DNA from: Acidimicrobiaceae bacterium
Lineage (GTDB): Bacteria; Actinomycetota; Acidimicrobiia; Acidimicrobiales; Aldehydirespiratoraceae
Assembly: GCA_009835735.1 (NCBI GenBank)
Contig: VXWX01000149.1
Coordinates: forward strand, 1-51,388
Length of the DNA: 51,388 bases
Direction: 5' to 3'
Under the pieces are notes generated by a model, which did no database searches, was not told where the DNA came from, and was given only the letters and a program-made list of their open reading frames with translations. Every line of letters begins with the position of its first letter. The first letter of the stretch is position 1. Made by a program: the position numbers and the translations under genes. Below, piece by piece: positions 1 to 7,773 of this stretch.

Positions 1-83
1 TGCTGCCGTTCGTGCTCGTGATCTTCCTGGCCGTCCACTTCTGGCGGGTCCGCAAGGACGGCGGCATCTCGGGTCCGTTGTAA
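1..83 (+). CDS. cytochrome b N-terminal (b6-like) subunit, 3' end only
   Basis: Only the last 26 codons are present, in the frame starting at base 3 and ending with TAA at 81-83; the rest lies upstream of the window. The peptide has a hydrophobic stretch followed by HFWRVRKDGGISGP, which resembles the end of the last helix and the cytoplasmic tail of cytochrome b6-type N-terminal domains. The next gene, 13 bases downstream, encodes the matching C-terminal cytochrome b domain, so cytochrome b is split into two chains here. The assignment rests on this short tail plus context. Confidence 0.7.
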   Translation, partial: LPFVLVIFLAVHFWRVRKDGGISGPL

Positions 84-96
84 AGAGGTAGAGACG

Positions 97-876
97 ATGG
101 TGGAGATCCCCGAGCATCTACGCAAGCGGGCCGAGGAGGCCCGCGCCAAGGCTGAGGCGGCCAAAGCCTCCGCGGCTGGCGAGCCCGCAGCCGCAGGCGA
201 CGGCGCCACCGAGGCCCAGCAACAAGCGGCAAGCAAGATCCCGCCTCACTTGCTGGAGCGATCCAAGGCAGCCCGCGCCCAAGCGTCCGGAGATGCCCCG
301 GAAGCCGCGGCGGCCGCCGGCGGCGGGGGAGTGGCCGTGGCCACCCCGCCCACCGCGCCGGTGACTGCCACCGGCCCCGGCGGGCACACGCAGCGTCTGC
401 TGACGGTGGTCAAGTCGGGCTCGATCCAGGACGTGAAGTCCAAGCCGCAGGACAAGGTGCACGTGTGGCCGCACCTGCTGGTGGTGGAGTTCGTGGCTTC
501 GCTGTTCATCACCGCGTTCACGCTGATCTTCTCGATCTTCGTGAACGCCCCGCTGCTGGAGCTGGCCAACTACAACCAGACGCCCAACCCTTCCAAGGCC
601 CCCTGGTACTTCCTCGGCCTGCAGGAGCTGCTGACGATGTTCCATCCGATGGTGGCGGGGGTCACAATCCCCGGTGTCGGGCTGCTGGCGCTGATGCTGG
701 CGCCCTACATCGACAGGAACCCGTCCAAGAAGCCTGAGGACCGCAAGTTCGCCATCAGCCTCATGACCATCCACCTCATGTTCTGGGCCGTGCTGGTGAT
801 CATCGGCTCCTTCTTCAGGGGTCCAGGCTTCAACTTCGTCTTCCCCTGGCAAGCGGGATTGTTCTTCGAGCTGTGA
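97..876 (+). CDS. cytochrome b C-terminal domain subunit (subunit IV-like) of a bc-type complex
   Basis: A 259-residue membrane protein. The first ~115 residues are soluble, Ala/Pro-rich and unlike the family core; the rest has three hydrophobic helices (about 125-150, 185-205, 225-245). The stretch APWYFLGLQELL near residue 168 corresponds to the PEWY-type quinol-site loop of cytochrome b, with Ala in place of the usual Glu. Together with the upstream cytochrome b6-like chain it would form the membrane quinol-oxidising core. The N-terminal extension contains the same 16-residue motif twice (residues 4-19 and 48-63, pattern IPxHLxxRxxxARAxA). The start ATG follows AAGAGGTAGAG. The gene lies in an apparent operon with a Rieske gene. 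Confidence 0.85.
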   Translation: MVEIPEHLRKRAEEARAKAEAAKASAAGEPAAAGDGATEAQQQAASKIPPHLLERSKAARAQASGDAPEAAAAAGGGGVAVATPPTAPVTATGPGGHTQRLLTVVKSGSIQDVKSKPQDKVHVWPHLLVVEFVASLFITAFTLIFSIFVNAPLLELANYNQTPNPSKAPWYFLGLQELLTMFHPMVAGVTIPGVGLLALMLAPYIDRNPSKKPEDRKFAISLMTIHLMFWAVLVIIGSFFRGPGFNFVFPWQAGLFFEL

Positions 877-913
877 CCGGACCCCTCACCTGCCCCGTAC
901 AAGGAGGCAACCG

Positions 914-1789
914 ATGATCTATGTCGCTGTGGCTGTGCTGGCCGTGCTGGCCATCGTGGCGGTGCTAGCAGCGGTTCGCCGACGCCAGTCGGATGCCGCC
1001 ATCGGCATGCTGTCGCGCGAGACCCGCAGCCGGGACCGGTCATCGGATGTGCTGCGGGCCGAGGCGCCGCCCACAGGCCGGGAGGTGGAGAAGGCCGCAG
1101 CCGCGGCTCGGACCGGCAGCGCGCTAGTGCCGGCCGAAGGCGGGGGACCTCCCGCGCCCTATGTCCCGCCCGATCCCGAGACGATCGGGGTGAGCCGCCG
1201 CCAGTTCTTCAACCGGACGATCGTGATGCTGATGAGCCTGAGCCTGTCGGGGTTCGGAGTGGCCTGCATCGCCTTCCTGTGGCCCCAGGGCGCCAGCGGG
1301 TTCGGTTCCAAGATCAAGGTGGGCCTGGTGAGCGATCTGCTGGCCGAGATCCGCGACAACTCCGGGTTCCTGTACAAGCCCGAGGGCCGGATGTGGCTCA
1401 CCGAGTACCCCAACGGCGCGGTGGAGAAGGCGACTGCCACCTATTCGGCGCCCGAATTGGCGGGGATGACAGCAGGCCACGACTTGGGGCTCGACGGCGG
1501 CATCGTGGCGTTGTACCAGAAGTGCCCCCATCTCGGTTGCCGGGTGCCCGAATGCGTGACCTCGCAGTGGTTCGAGTGCCCGTGCCACGGCTCGAAGTAC
1601 AACCAGGTGGGCGAGAAGCGGGGCGGGCCTGCACCGCGGGGCATGGACCGCTTCGCAGTGGAGATCGGTGCGGACGGCTCGCTCACCGTCGACACCGGCA
1701 CCATCATCCAGGGACCGCCCATCGGCACCAACACCACCGGCCAGGAAGCCGAGGGACCGGCTTGCATCGGCCAGGCCACCGGCCACTAA
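914..1789 (+). CDS. Rieske [2Fe-2S] protein of the cytochrome bc complex
   Basis: A 291-residue protein. It passes electrons from quinol at cytochrome b to cytochrome c. Box I is CPHLGC (residues 204-209) and box II is CPCHGS (222-227); by family homology C204, H206, C222 and H225 bind the cluster, and C209 and C224 form the disulfide. There is an N-terminal hydrophobic helix (1-21), and a second helix at about 103-124 is preceded by SRRQFF, a twin-arginine-like motif as expected for Tat insertion of a folded Rieske domain. The linker between the helices is long and polar. AAGGAGG sits just upstream of the ATG. It lies in the bc operon, 37 bases after the cytochrome b C-terminal subunit. Confidence 0.95.
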   Translation: MIYVAVAVLAVLAIVAVLAAVRRRQSDAAIGMLSRETRSRDRSSDVLRAEAPPTGREVEKAAAAARTGSALVPAEGGGPPAPYVPPDPETIGVSRRQFFNRTIVMLMSLSLSGFGVACIAFLWPQGASGFGSKIKVGLVSDLLAEIRDNSGFLYKPEGRMWLTEYPNGAVEKATATYSAPELAGMTAGHDLGLDGGIVALYQKCPHLGCRVPECVTSQWFECPCHGSKYNQVGEKRGGPAPRGMDRFAVEIGADGSLTVDTGTIIQGPPIGTNTTGQEAEGPACIGQATGH

Positions 1790-1824
1790 TGGTTCGACCC
1801 GACCCGTAGGAATCATCGCCGCGC

Positions 1825-3081
1825 ATGCTCCTAGCCGCCTCCACGCAGAGAACCATCGGGTTCGTCATCCTGGCGATCGTCTTCGTCGGGTACGTCGTGT
1901 ACCTGATCCTCAACGCGCGCGCCTCCCGAGACGAGGTCGGCAGCGAGATCGAGCTGGCTCCAAACCGCAAGCCTTACCTGGAGGACGAGGAGCTGGAGGG
2001 CTCCAAGCTCGACAGGTCGCTGCTGGCCGGGCTGGCCATGCTGGCCATCATCGGGGTGGGGCTGCCCCTCTACTGGCTGGGCGAACCCGGGCGCCACGAG
2101 GGTCTCATCAAGAACACCGACCGGATCTTCGCCGACCGCGGCGGTGAGCTCTACACCGAGGGTTCCGACTGCCAGCAGTGCCACGGCGCCGAAGGCACGG
2201 GCGGCTCGGCGCCGGTCACTATCACCGACGCGGAGGGCAACTTCGTGGCCACGGTGGCCTGGGCGGCTCCGGCGCTCAACACCGTGCTGTCCCGCCACAG
2301 CGAGGACGAGGTGCGCCACGTGCTCAACTACGGCCGCAACAACGTGATGCCGGCTTGGGGCGCACCCGGCGGCGGTCCCCTCACCGAACAGCAGATCGAG
2401 TACCTGATCCACTACATGCGGCGCATACAGATCCCCGAGTCGGAGCTGCGCGACATCGTCGACACGGGCGTGCGCGAGGGCATCGCCGAGCATCTCGGCA
2501 CCAGCGACGACGCGGCCGTGGACGAGTGGCTGGGAGCGGTCGACGCCGTGGTGGAGGAGGCCCGGGCTATGGCGCTGGCCGCTGACGCGTCGCTCGAAGG
2601 CAGCCCCGAGGGCATCCGCCGAGCCGGTCTGGAACTGCTCGCCTCGGGCGAGGCGCCCGGCAGCGAGCTCTACCAGACCTACGGCGAGATCCTGTTCAAC
2701 AACCCGGCCGCGGGCGGCACCTACAGCTGTGCCCGATGCCACACCTACGGCTGGTCGTTCGACGCCACCACCGACGGTGACGACAGCATCGACGGCCACG
2801 CCGGGCCGATCCTCGACTCGTACACGGTCGGCGGAGGCTTCTTCGGCCCCAACCTGACCGGCGGCGGCACCCTGGACCAGTTCGAGACGGCCGGGTTGCA
2901 CGCCGACTTCATCTCGGCCGGCCAGAGCATCGGCCAGACCTATGGCCGGGGCGGCTCGGGCGGCAACGGGCAGATGCCGGGCTTCGGTCCCCGCACCGAC
3001 GACGACCTCGAGGTGACCTACCCGGCCACGCTCACCCCAGACCAGATCGACGCCATCGTCGCATTCGAGAGGAACCTGTGA
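1825..3081 (+). CDS. membrane-bound diheme cytochrome c of the bc complex
   Basis: A 418-residue protein with two hydrophobic helices (about 10-29 and 66-86) followed by two cytochrome c domains. Heme-binding motifs are CQQCH (116-120) and CARCH (302-306). Likely axial methionines are M175 (in NNVMPAWG) and M384 (in GQMPGFG). This fits a cytochrome c1/QcrC-like electron acceptor of the Rieske protein, with a fused second heme domain that could hand electrons on to an oxidase. The order of helices before hemes differs from mycobacterial QcrC, whose anchor is C-terminal. The gene ends 1 base before the next ATG, so the operon continues. Confidence 0.9.
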   Translation: MLLAASTQRTIGFVILAIVFVGYVVYLILNARASRDEVGSEIELAPNRKPYLEDEELEGSKLDRSLLAGLAMLAIIGVGLPLYWLGEPGRHEGLIKNTDRIFADRGGELYTEGSDCQQCHGAEGTGGSAPVTITDAEGNFVATVAWAAPALNTVLSRHSEDEVRHVLNYGRNNVMPAWGAPGGGPLTEQQIEYLIHYMRRIQIPESELRDIVDTGVREGIAEHLGTSDDAAVDEWLGAVDAVVEEARAMALAADASLEGSPEGIRRAGLELLASGEAPGSELYQTYGEILFNNPAAGGTYSCARCHTYGWSFDATTDGDDSIDGHAGPILDSYTVGGGFFGPNLTGGGTLDQFETAGLHADFISAGQSIGQTYGRGGSGGNGQMPGFGPRTDDDLEVTYPATLTPDQIDAIVAFERNL

Positions 3082-3082
3082 A

Positions 3083-4114
3083 ATGGAAGCACTCGATCTG
3101 ATCGCCGGGCTCGCCTGGGATCCGGAGATCCGCGGCTTCATGGCGGTCTTCGCGGGTGTTGTCGTGCTGATGGGCTCGGTCTGGCTGCTGCTCGCGCTCA
3201 ACACCGGCACCCGGCTGGGAACGCTCGTCGCCGTGACCGGGTTCTTCGGCTGGATGGTGATAATGGCCCTCGTCTGGTGGATCTACGGGATCGGCTGGGC
3301 CGGCAATGCACCCACCTGGCAGCTGAGGGAGATCAATGTCGGAGATCTCGATGCGGCCGCACTGGAGCAGGCCACGACGTTGCCCGACGCCGGTGAACTG
3401 CCGTCGGCTTTCAATCTCGTCCTTGACTCCGACGATCCGGTGGCCCAGGCCGAGTTCGGGCTGGTCACCCGGGACACGCTCACACCCGATCAGATCGAAG
3501 GGCTGAACGCTGAGGAGATCGAGGCGCTGGTCGCCGACGAGCTGGCCCGGAACAGGGCGACCACGCTCTCGGAGCTGGCGGCCGTCTCGCCCGGCGTGAT
3601 CGCCGACGCCGAGTCGTCCGGACGGTTGAACTTCGGAGGCTGGACGCTGCTGTCCACCGCCGAAGCGGGTGAGGCCCAGGCCTCCGCGGTGGCGATGCTG
3701 CTGGAGAGTCCCGACCTGGCCTTCACGGTCCAGGAGGACTTCAAGCTGCTGGACGCGTACACCGTCGGCGGCAAGCGGGGCCTGCCTGACGACCCGAACC
3801 GCCTCGACCGGATCTGGACCCAGATACGCACCGCCCTCACCATCACCCATCCCACCCGCTACGGGATCGTGCAGGTCCAGGAAGTGGTCCATCAGAAGCT
3901 GCTCCCCGGCCAGACCCCGCCGCGGCCCGTCGTCGACGAGTCGAAGCCGGTGATCTCGGTGATCATGGTCCGCGACCTCGGCAATCTCCGCCTCAAGCCG
4001 GCGCTGGTGACCCTCGGCTCGCTGTGCATCTTCGCGGCCCTGTGCCTGTTCCTGCACGAGCGCGACAAGCTGGCCTGGCGACAGCGCGAGGCGGGGGCAC
4101 GAGTGGACGCCTGA
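3083..4114 (+). CDS. unknown membrane protein between bc-complex genes and nuoA
   Basis: I do not recognise this 343-residue protein. It has two N-terminal hydrophobic helices (about 19-39 and 46-70), a soluble region of some 220 residues rich in Leu, Asp, Glu and Ala, and a C-terminal helix at about 306-322 followed by a basic tail. No heme, Fe-S or nucleotide motif is visible. It begins 1 base after the diheme cytochrome c stop and ends 3 bases before nuoA, so it is embedded in the respiratory operon. The position suggests an accessory subunit or assembly factor of the bc complex or of a bc-complex I assembly; that is inference from context only. Confidence 0.75.
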   Translation: MEALDLIAGLAWDPEIRGFMAVFAGVVVLMGSVWLLLALNTGTRLGTLVAVTGFFGWMVIMALVWWIYGIGWAGNAPTWQLREINVGDLDAAALEQATTLPDAGELPSAFNLVLDSDDPVAQAEFGLVTRDTLTPDQIEGLNAEEIEALVADELARNRATTLSELAAVSPGVIADAESSGRLNFGGWTLLSTAEAGEAQASAVAMLLESPDLAFTVQEDFKLLDAYTVGGKRGLPDDPNRLDRIWTQIRTALTITHPTRYGIVQVQEVVHQKLLPGQTPPRPVVDESKPVISVIMVRDLGNLRLKPALVTLGSLCIFAALCLFLHERDKLAWRQREAGARVDA

Positions 4115-4117
4115 GCG

Positions 4118-4618
4118 GTGCTAGGGCAGTACCTCCCCCTGTTCGCGCTGTTCGCGCTGGCGGCGCTTTTCGCGGCGGGGAGCTTCGTCGCCTCAGGTCT
4201 CTTGGCTCCCCGAAGGGCGACCGTGCCCAAGCTGGATCCCTACGAGTGCGGGATCGTGCCGTCGCGCGACACTCCTGAACGATTCCCGGTCCGGTTCTTC
4301 CTGGTGGCCATGATCTTCATCGTCTTCGACGTTGAGATCGTGCTGTTCTACCCCTACGCCGTAGCCCGGGGCGGGCTGGGACTGTTCGGACTCGTCGTCC
4401 TGCTGGTGTTCAGCTTCGCTGTGTTCGAGTCGTTCGTCTATCTGATCGGAGCCGGTGCCCTCGAGTGGGGGCCGGCGTCGCAGTCCCGGCGCTCGGCAAG
4501 TTCCTCCGAGGAGGTCGCGTCCGGCGAGCAGATGGTGTCCGCAGATCGCACCGCTCGCACGACAGTCCGACGGGTCGGCCTCGAGGGCCGCGTCCCTAGC
4601 GGCCCGGAGGTGGTCTGA
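4118..4618 (+). CDS. nuoA: NADH-quinone oxidoreductase subunit A (14-subunit copy)
   Basis: A 166-residue membrane subunit of complex I (ND3 homologue) near the quinone site and E-channel. It has three hydrophobic helices and the conserved loop PYECGIVP with the loop cysteine, then [20 protein letters not shown] with the acidic residues of the second helix. NuoA usually ends at about 120 residues; here a polar, Ser/Arg/Glu-rich tail of roughly 45 residues is added. The GTG start lies 3 bases after the preceding stop. The stop overlaps the nuoB start. Confidence 0.93.
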   Translation: MLGQYLPLFALFALAALFAAGSFVASGLLAPRRATVPKLDPYECGIVPSRDTPERFPVRFFLVAMIFIVFDVEIVLFYPYAVARGGLGLFGLVVLLVFSFAVFESFVYLIGAGALEWGPASQSRRSASSSEEVASGEQMVSADRTARTTVRRVGLEGRVPSGPEVV

Positions 4619-5217
4619 TGGGGGTTGCTGACCAGATTGCCGATCTGCGAGAGGACGGCTTGAAGGCCATCCAGCACAACTTCATGACGGCCAAGCTGGA
4701 AGACCTGGTCAACTGGTCCAGGGCTCGCAGCCTCTGGCCCGCAACCTTCGGACTGGCCTGCTGCGCCATCGAGATGATGGCCACCGGGGCGGCCCACTAC
4801 GACTTGGCCCGCTACGGCATGGAGGTCTTCCGGGCCTCGCCCCGTCAGGCCGATCTGATGATCGTCGCCGGCCGGGTCTCCCAGAAGATGGCTCCGGTGC
4901 TGCGCCAGATCTACGACCAGATGATGGAGCCCAAGTGGGTCATCTCGATGGGCGTCTGCGCCTCCAGCGGCGGCATGTTCAACAACTACGCCATCGTCCA
5001 GGGTGTCGATCAGGTAGTGCCCGTCGACGTGTACGCACCGGGATGCCCGCCCGGCCCCGAGACGCTGATGCACGCCATCTTCACGCTCCACCACGAGATC
5101 ATGTCCGGGGAGCTGCTGGCCCGCCGAGCCGCCGGCGAATCCAGTGGTGCCGGCATCATGGTTCAGCAGATCGACGGCCAGACGGCGACCGCCACCATCC
5201 GCCGCGGGCATGACTGA
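4618..5217 (+). CDS. nuoB: NADH-quinone oxidoreductase subunit B (14-subunit copy)
   Basis: A 199-residue peripheral-arm subunit carrying [4Fe-4S] cluster N2, the last cluster before quinone. Cluster ligands are visible as C48-C49 (GLACCAIEM), C114 (MGVCASS) and C143 (PGCPPGPE). It is slightly longer than typical, with a polar C-terminal tail. The ATG overlaps the nuoA stop by one base (TGATG), and the nuoC ATG lies 8 bases inside its 3' end, implying translational coupling. Confidence 0.96.
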   Translation: MGVADQIADLREDGLKAIQHNFMTAKLEDLVNWSRARSLWPATFGLACCAIEMMATGAAHYDLARYGMEVFRASPRQADLMIVAGRVSQKMAPVLRQIYDQMMEPKWVISMGVCASSGGMFNNYAIVQGVDQVVPVDVYAPGCPPGPETLMHAIFTLHHEIMSGELLARRAAGESSGAGIMVQQIDGQTATATIRRGHD

Positions 5218-5698
5218 GCGCTACGGCGCCCCGGTCGGGGGCGACCGGCCGTCCCGCGGCCAGGCCGTGATCCATCCGTCACCGAGCCAATGGCTCGACG
5301 TGGCTGCGGCGGCCCGAGCCGACGGATTTGACCAGCTCATCGACCTCACCGCTGTCGACTACCTGACGTACGGCGCCGACCGGAGCCTGCCCGAAGGGGT
5401 GCACCCGGAGCGGTTTGAGGTGGTGGCCGGCCTGATCTCGCACGAGCGGCGGGAGCGCCTGCGCATGCGGGTGCAGGTTCCCGCTGACGACCCGACCCTG
5501 CCCAGCCTGTTCGATCTGTGGCCCGGCTCGGAGAGCCTCGAGCGCGAGGTCTACGACATGTTCGGCATCGCCTTCGAGGGTCATCCGGACCTCTCGCGGA
5601 TCCTGATGCCCGAGGACTGGGCGGGCTATCCGCTTCGCAAGGACTACGACACCGGCCGGATACCGGTCCAGTTCAAGGCCGCCTCCAACGTCAGGTGA
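5210..5698 (+). CDS. nuoC: NADH-quinone oxidoreductase subunit C (14-subunit copy)
   Basis: A 162-residue 30-kDa subunit of the connecting Q module. The signature near the C-terminus reads [20 protein letters not shown] followed by YPLRKDY, as in NuoC/NDUFS3. The ATG at 5210 was chosen because it starts right before the conserved fold and overlaps nuoB by 8 bases; the frame is also open further upstream but inside nuoB. It is a separate chain from NuoD, unlike the E. coli NuoCD fusion. Confidence 0.92.
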   Translation: MTERYGAPVGGDRPSRGQAVIHPSPSQWLDVAAAARADGFDQLIDLTAVDYLTYGADRSLPEGVHPERFEVVAGLISHERRERLRMRVQVPADDPTLPSLFDLWPGSESLEREVYDMFGIAFEGHPDLSRILMPEDWAGYPLRKDYDTGRIPVQFKAASNVR

Positions 5699-5711
5699 TG
5701 CGGGTAACGCG

Positions 5712-7001
5712 ATGAGCACGACCGATATCGCCCCTGCGGGCGCTGAGCGGGTCAGCCGGCGAGAGCCCTCGGCGGTGCTGCGCATGTCGGAGACCGAGGC
5801 CGCGGAGATCGGCGGCGACCCCGACGACCCCGGCGACGACGAACTGGTGCTCCTGAACATGGGTCCGTCCCACCCGTCGACCCATGGCGTGCTGCGGCTG
5901 ATGCTGGAGCTCTCAGGCGAGACCGTGCTGCGATCCAAGCCGGTCATCGGCTACCTCCACACCGGCATGGAGAAGACCGGCGAGCAGCTCACGTACCTCC
6001 AGGGCGGCACCAACGTGACCCGCATGGACTACGCCTCGCCGCTGTTCAACGAGTTGGCGTTCTCGCTGGCCACGGAGCGGCTGCTGGGCATCGAGGTGCC
6101 CGAGAGGGCCACCTGGATCCGCATGCTGATGTGCGAACTCAACCGGGTCAGCTCGCACCTTCTGTTCATGGCCACCAACGGCATGGACCTGGGCGCGGTG
6201 TCGATGATGATCTACGGGTGGCGCGAACGCGAGGAGGTGTTGCGCTTCTTCGAGAAGGTCACCGGCCTGCGGATGAACCACAACTACATCCGGCCCGGAG
6301 GCGTGGCCGCCGACCTGCCCGCCGACTGGCGCTCCGACGTGTTGGAGTTGATCGAGCTGATCGAGCCTCGACTCGACGAGTACGACACGCTGCTGACGGG
6401 CCAACCCATCTGGCGAGAGCGGCTCCAAGGTGTGGGCATCATCAGCGCCGCCGAGGCCGTCGCCCTCGGGGCCACCGGCCCGATACTGCGCGGCGCAGGC
6501 ATGGCCTGGGACCTGCGGCGCGACGAGCCGTACCTGTTCTACGACCAGGTGGACTTCGATGTCATCGTGGGAACCCACGGCGACTGCTACGACCGGTATG
6601 CGATCCGCCTCAACGAGATCCGCGAGTCGCTGCGCATCGTCTCGCAGATCATCGACGCGATGCCCTCAGGCGACTACCGGACGCAGGACAAGAAGGTGAC
6701 GCCGCCGCCCCGAGCCCGCATCGACGAATCGATGGAGGCGCTGATCCACCACTTCAAGATCTTTACCGAGGGTTTCAAGGTTCCGGCTGGGGAGGCCTAC
6801 GCCGCGGTGGAATCTCCCCGGGGAGAGCTCGGCGTGTACCTGGTGAGCGACGGCACGTCAGTGCCGTACCGGGTGCACGTGAGGGCGCCCAGCTTCGTGA
6901 ATCTCCAGACTCTGCCGCACCTGATGCAGGACGGCCTCATCGCCGACGGTGTAGCCATCATCTCCTCCGTTGACCCGATCATGGGCGAGGTCGACCGGTG
7001 A
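5712..7001 (+). CDS. nuoD: NADH-quinone oxidoreductase subunit D (14-subunit copy)
   Basis: A 429-residue 49-kDa subunit that forms the quinone cavity with NuoB. All residues of the quinone-site triad are present: H58 (GPSHPSTHGV), Y107 (RMDYAS) and D159 (GMDLGA), corresponding to Thermus Nqo4 H38, Y87 and D139. The residue equivalent to methylated Arg85 of mitochondrial NDUFS2 is T84 (LHTGMEK), as in Thermus and mycobacterial NuoD. It has an acidic N-terminal extension of about 40 residues and ends with the conserved GEVDR. It is followed by a repeat-rich 163-base gap before nuoE. Confidence 0.96.
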   Translation: MSTTDIAPAGAERVSRREPSAVLRMSETEAAEIGGDPDDPGDDELVLLNMGPSHPSTHGVLRLMLELSGETVLRSKPVIGYLHTGMEKTGEQLTYLQGGTNVTRMDYASPLFNELAFSLATERLLGIEVPERATWIRMLMCELNRVSSHLLFMATNGMDLGAVSMMIYGWREREEVLRFFEKVTGLRMNHNYIRPGGVAADLPADWRSDVLELIELIEPRLDEYDTLLTGQPIWRERLQGVGIISAAEAVALGATGPILRGAGMAWDLRRDEPYLFYDQVDFDVIVGTHGDCYDRYAIRLNEIRESLRIVSQIIDAMPSGDYRTQDKKVTPPPRARIDESMEALIHHFKIFTEGFKVPAGEAYAAVESPRGELGVYLVSDGTSVPYRVHVRAPSFVNLQTLPHLMQDGLIADGVAIISSVDPIMGEVDR

Positions 7002-7005
7002 GACT

Positions 7006-7148
7006 CGTTCGTGCCGGCGACGGCCACCCCGGCGACGGCCACCGGTGCTCGCTTGCTCGCACGGGCTTCGCCCTACTCGCTCGCAAGCCGAGCACCGGCG
7101 TCCGCCGCCTGTCCGTTCGTGCCGGCGACGGCGTCCGCCGCCTGTCCG
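7006..7148. repeat. short direct repeats in the nuoD-nuoE spacer
   Basis: Three repeat pairs fill the spacer. An 18-base direct repeat beginning CGTTCGTGCCGG lies at 7006-7023 and 7114-7131. A 15-base tandem pair CCGGCGACGGCCACC lies at 7014-7028 and 7029-7043. A 19-base direct repeat beginning GGCGTCCGCCGCC lies at 7097-7115 and 7130-7148. They flank and overlap the stem-loop at 7042-7098. Such structure is absent from the other, very short intergenic junctions of this operon. Confidence 0.85.
7042..7098. other. long stem-loop between nuoD and nuoE
   Basis: Bases 7042-7056 (CCGGTGCTCGCTTGC) pair with 7083-7098 (GCAAGCCGAGCACCGG), giving a 15-bp stem with a single bulged base. A small nested hairpin, GGGC-TTC-GCCC, lies at 7063-7073 in the loop. 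There is no T-tract, so it is not a classical rho-independent terminator. It could be an RNA processing or stability element, an attenuator lowering nuoEFG expression relative to nuoA-D, or a mobile palindromic repeat. The structure is directly visible; the role is not known. Confidence 0.75.
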
Positions 7149-7164
7149 TGCCGGGGGTGGGCCG

Positions 7165-7773
7165 GTGACGCTCAGTCCTGCCAACGAGGCGCTGGCTGCT
7201 GAGATCATCGGCTGGTTCCCCCGGGCCCGCTCGGCGCTGATACCGCTGCTGCATCTTGCGCAGGAGCAGGACGGGTATCTGACCGACGACGCCATGCGCC
7301 GTGTCGGCGAGTTGGTGGGGGCCACCCCGGCCGAGGTGAAGGGCACGGCCGGCTTCTATGAGATGTTCCGCTTCGAGCCAGTGGGCACGTACATGATCAA
7401 CGTCTGCACCAACATCTCGTGCCTGCTGTGGGGCGGCGAAGAGTTGCTAGAGCACGCCTGCGAGTCGCTGGAAGTGGAGGTGGGCGGCACCACCGACGAC
7501 GGCATGTTCACCGTCGAGGAGGCGGAGTGCATCGCTGCCTGCACCGAGGCGCCGTGCCTACAGGTGAACTACCGCTACCGGGGTCGGGTAACTCCCGACG
7601 ATTTCGACCGGTTGGTCGAGGATCTGCGCGCTGGCCGGGCCGGCATCGACGGCCACGGTTTGCTGGCCCGGGTGCGCCAGTCGATACCGGCCGAGCGCCT
7701 GGCCGGCGTGCTCCCGCCCGAGCAGGCCCGCGAGGCCCCCGTTTGGTTGGCCCGCAACGGGGCGGCTAGCTGA
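7165..7773 (+). CDS. nuoE: NADH-quinone oxidoreductase subunit E (14-subunit copy)
   Basis: A 202-residue NADH-module subunit with [2Fe-2S] cluster N1a. Ligands are C81 and C86 (CTNISC) and C122 and C126 (CIAAC), the thioredoxin-like NuoE/NDUFV2 pattern. The frame is open back into nuoD, but the upstream residues are Arg/Pro-rich translation of the repeat spacer. I therefore start at GTG 7165, preceded by GGGGGTGG, where the family fold begins (AANEALAAEI-like helix). The C-terminus is about 40 residues longer than the core. The TGA overlaps the nuoF ATG. Confidence 0.92.
   Translation: MTLSPANEALAAEIIGWFPRARSALIPLLHLAQEQDGYLTDDAMRRVGELVGATPAEVKGTAGFYEMFRFEPVGTYMINVCTNISCLLWGGEELLEHACESLEVEVGGTTDDGMFTVEEAECIAACTEAPCLQVNYRYRGRVTPDDFDRLVEDLRAGRAGIDGHGLLARVRQSIPAERLAGVLPPEQAREAPVWLARNGAAS

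Noticed and set aside
6970-7164. N-terminal extension of NuoE
   Set aside because: It translates the repeat spacer into Arg/Pro-rich sequence not found in NuoE.
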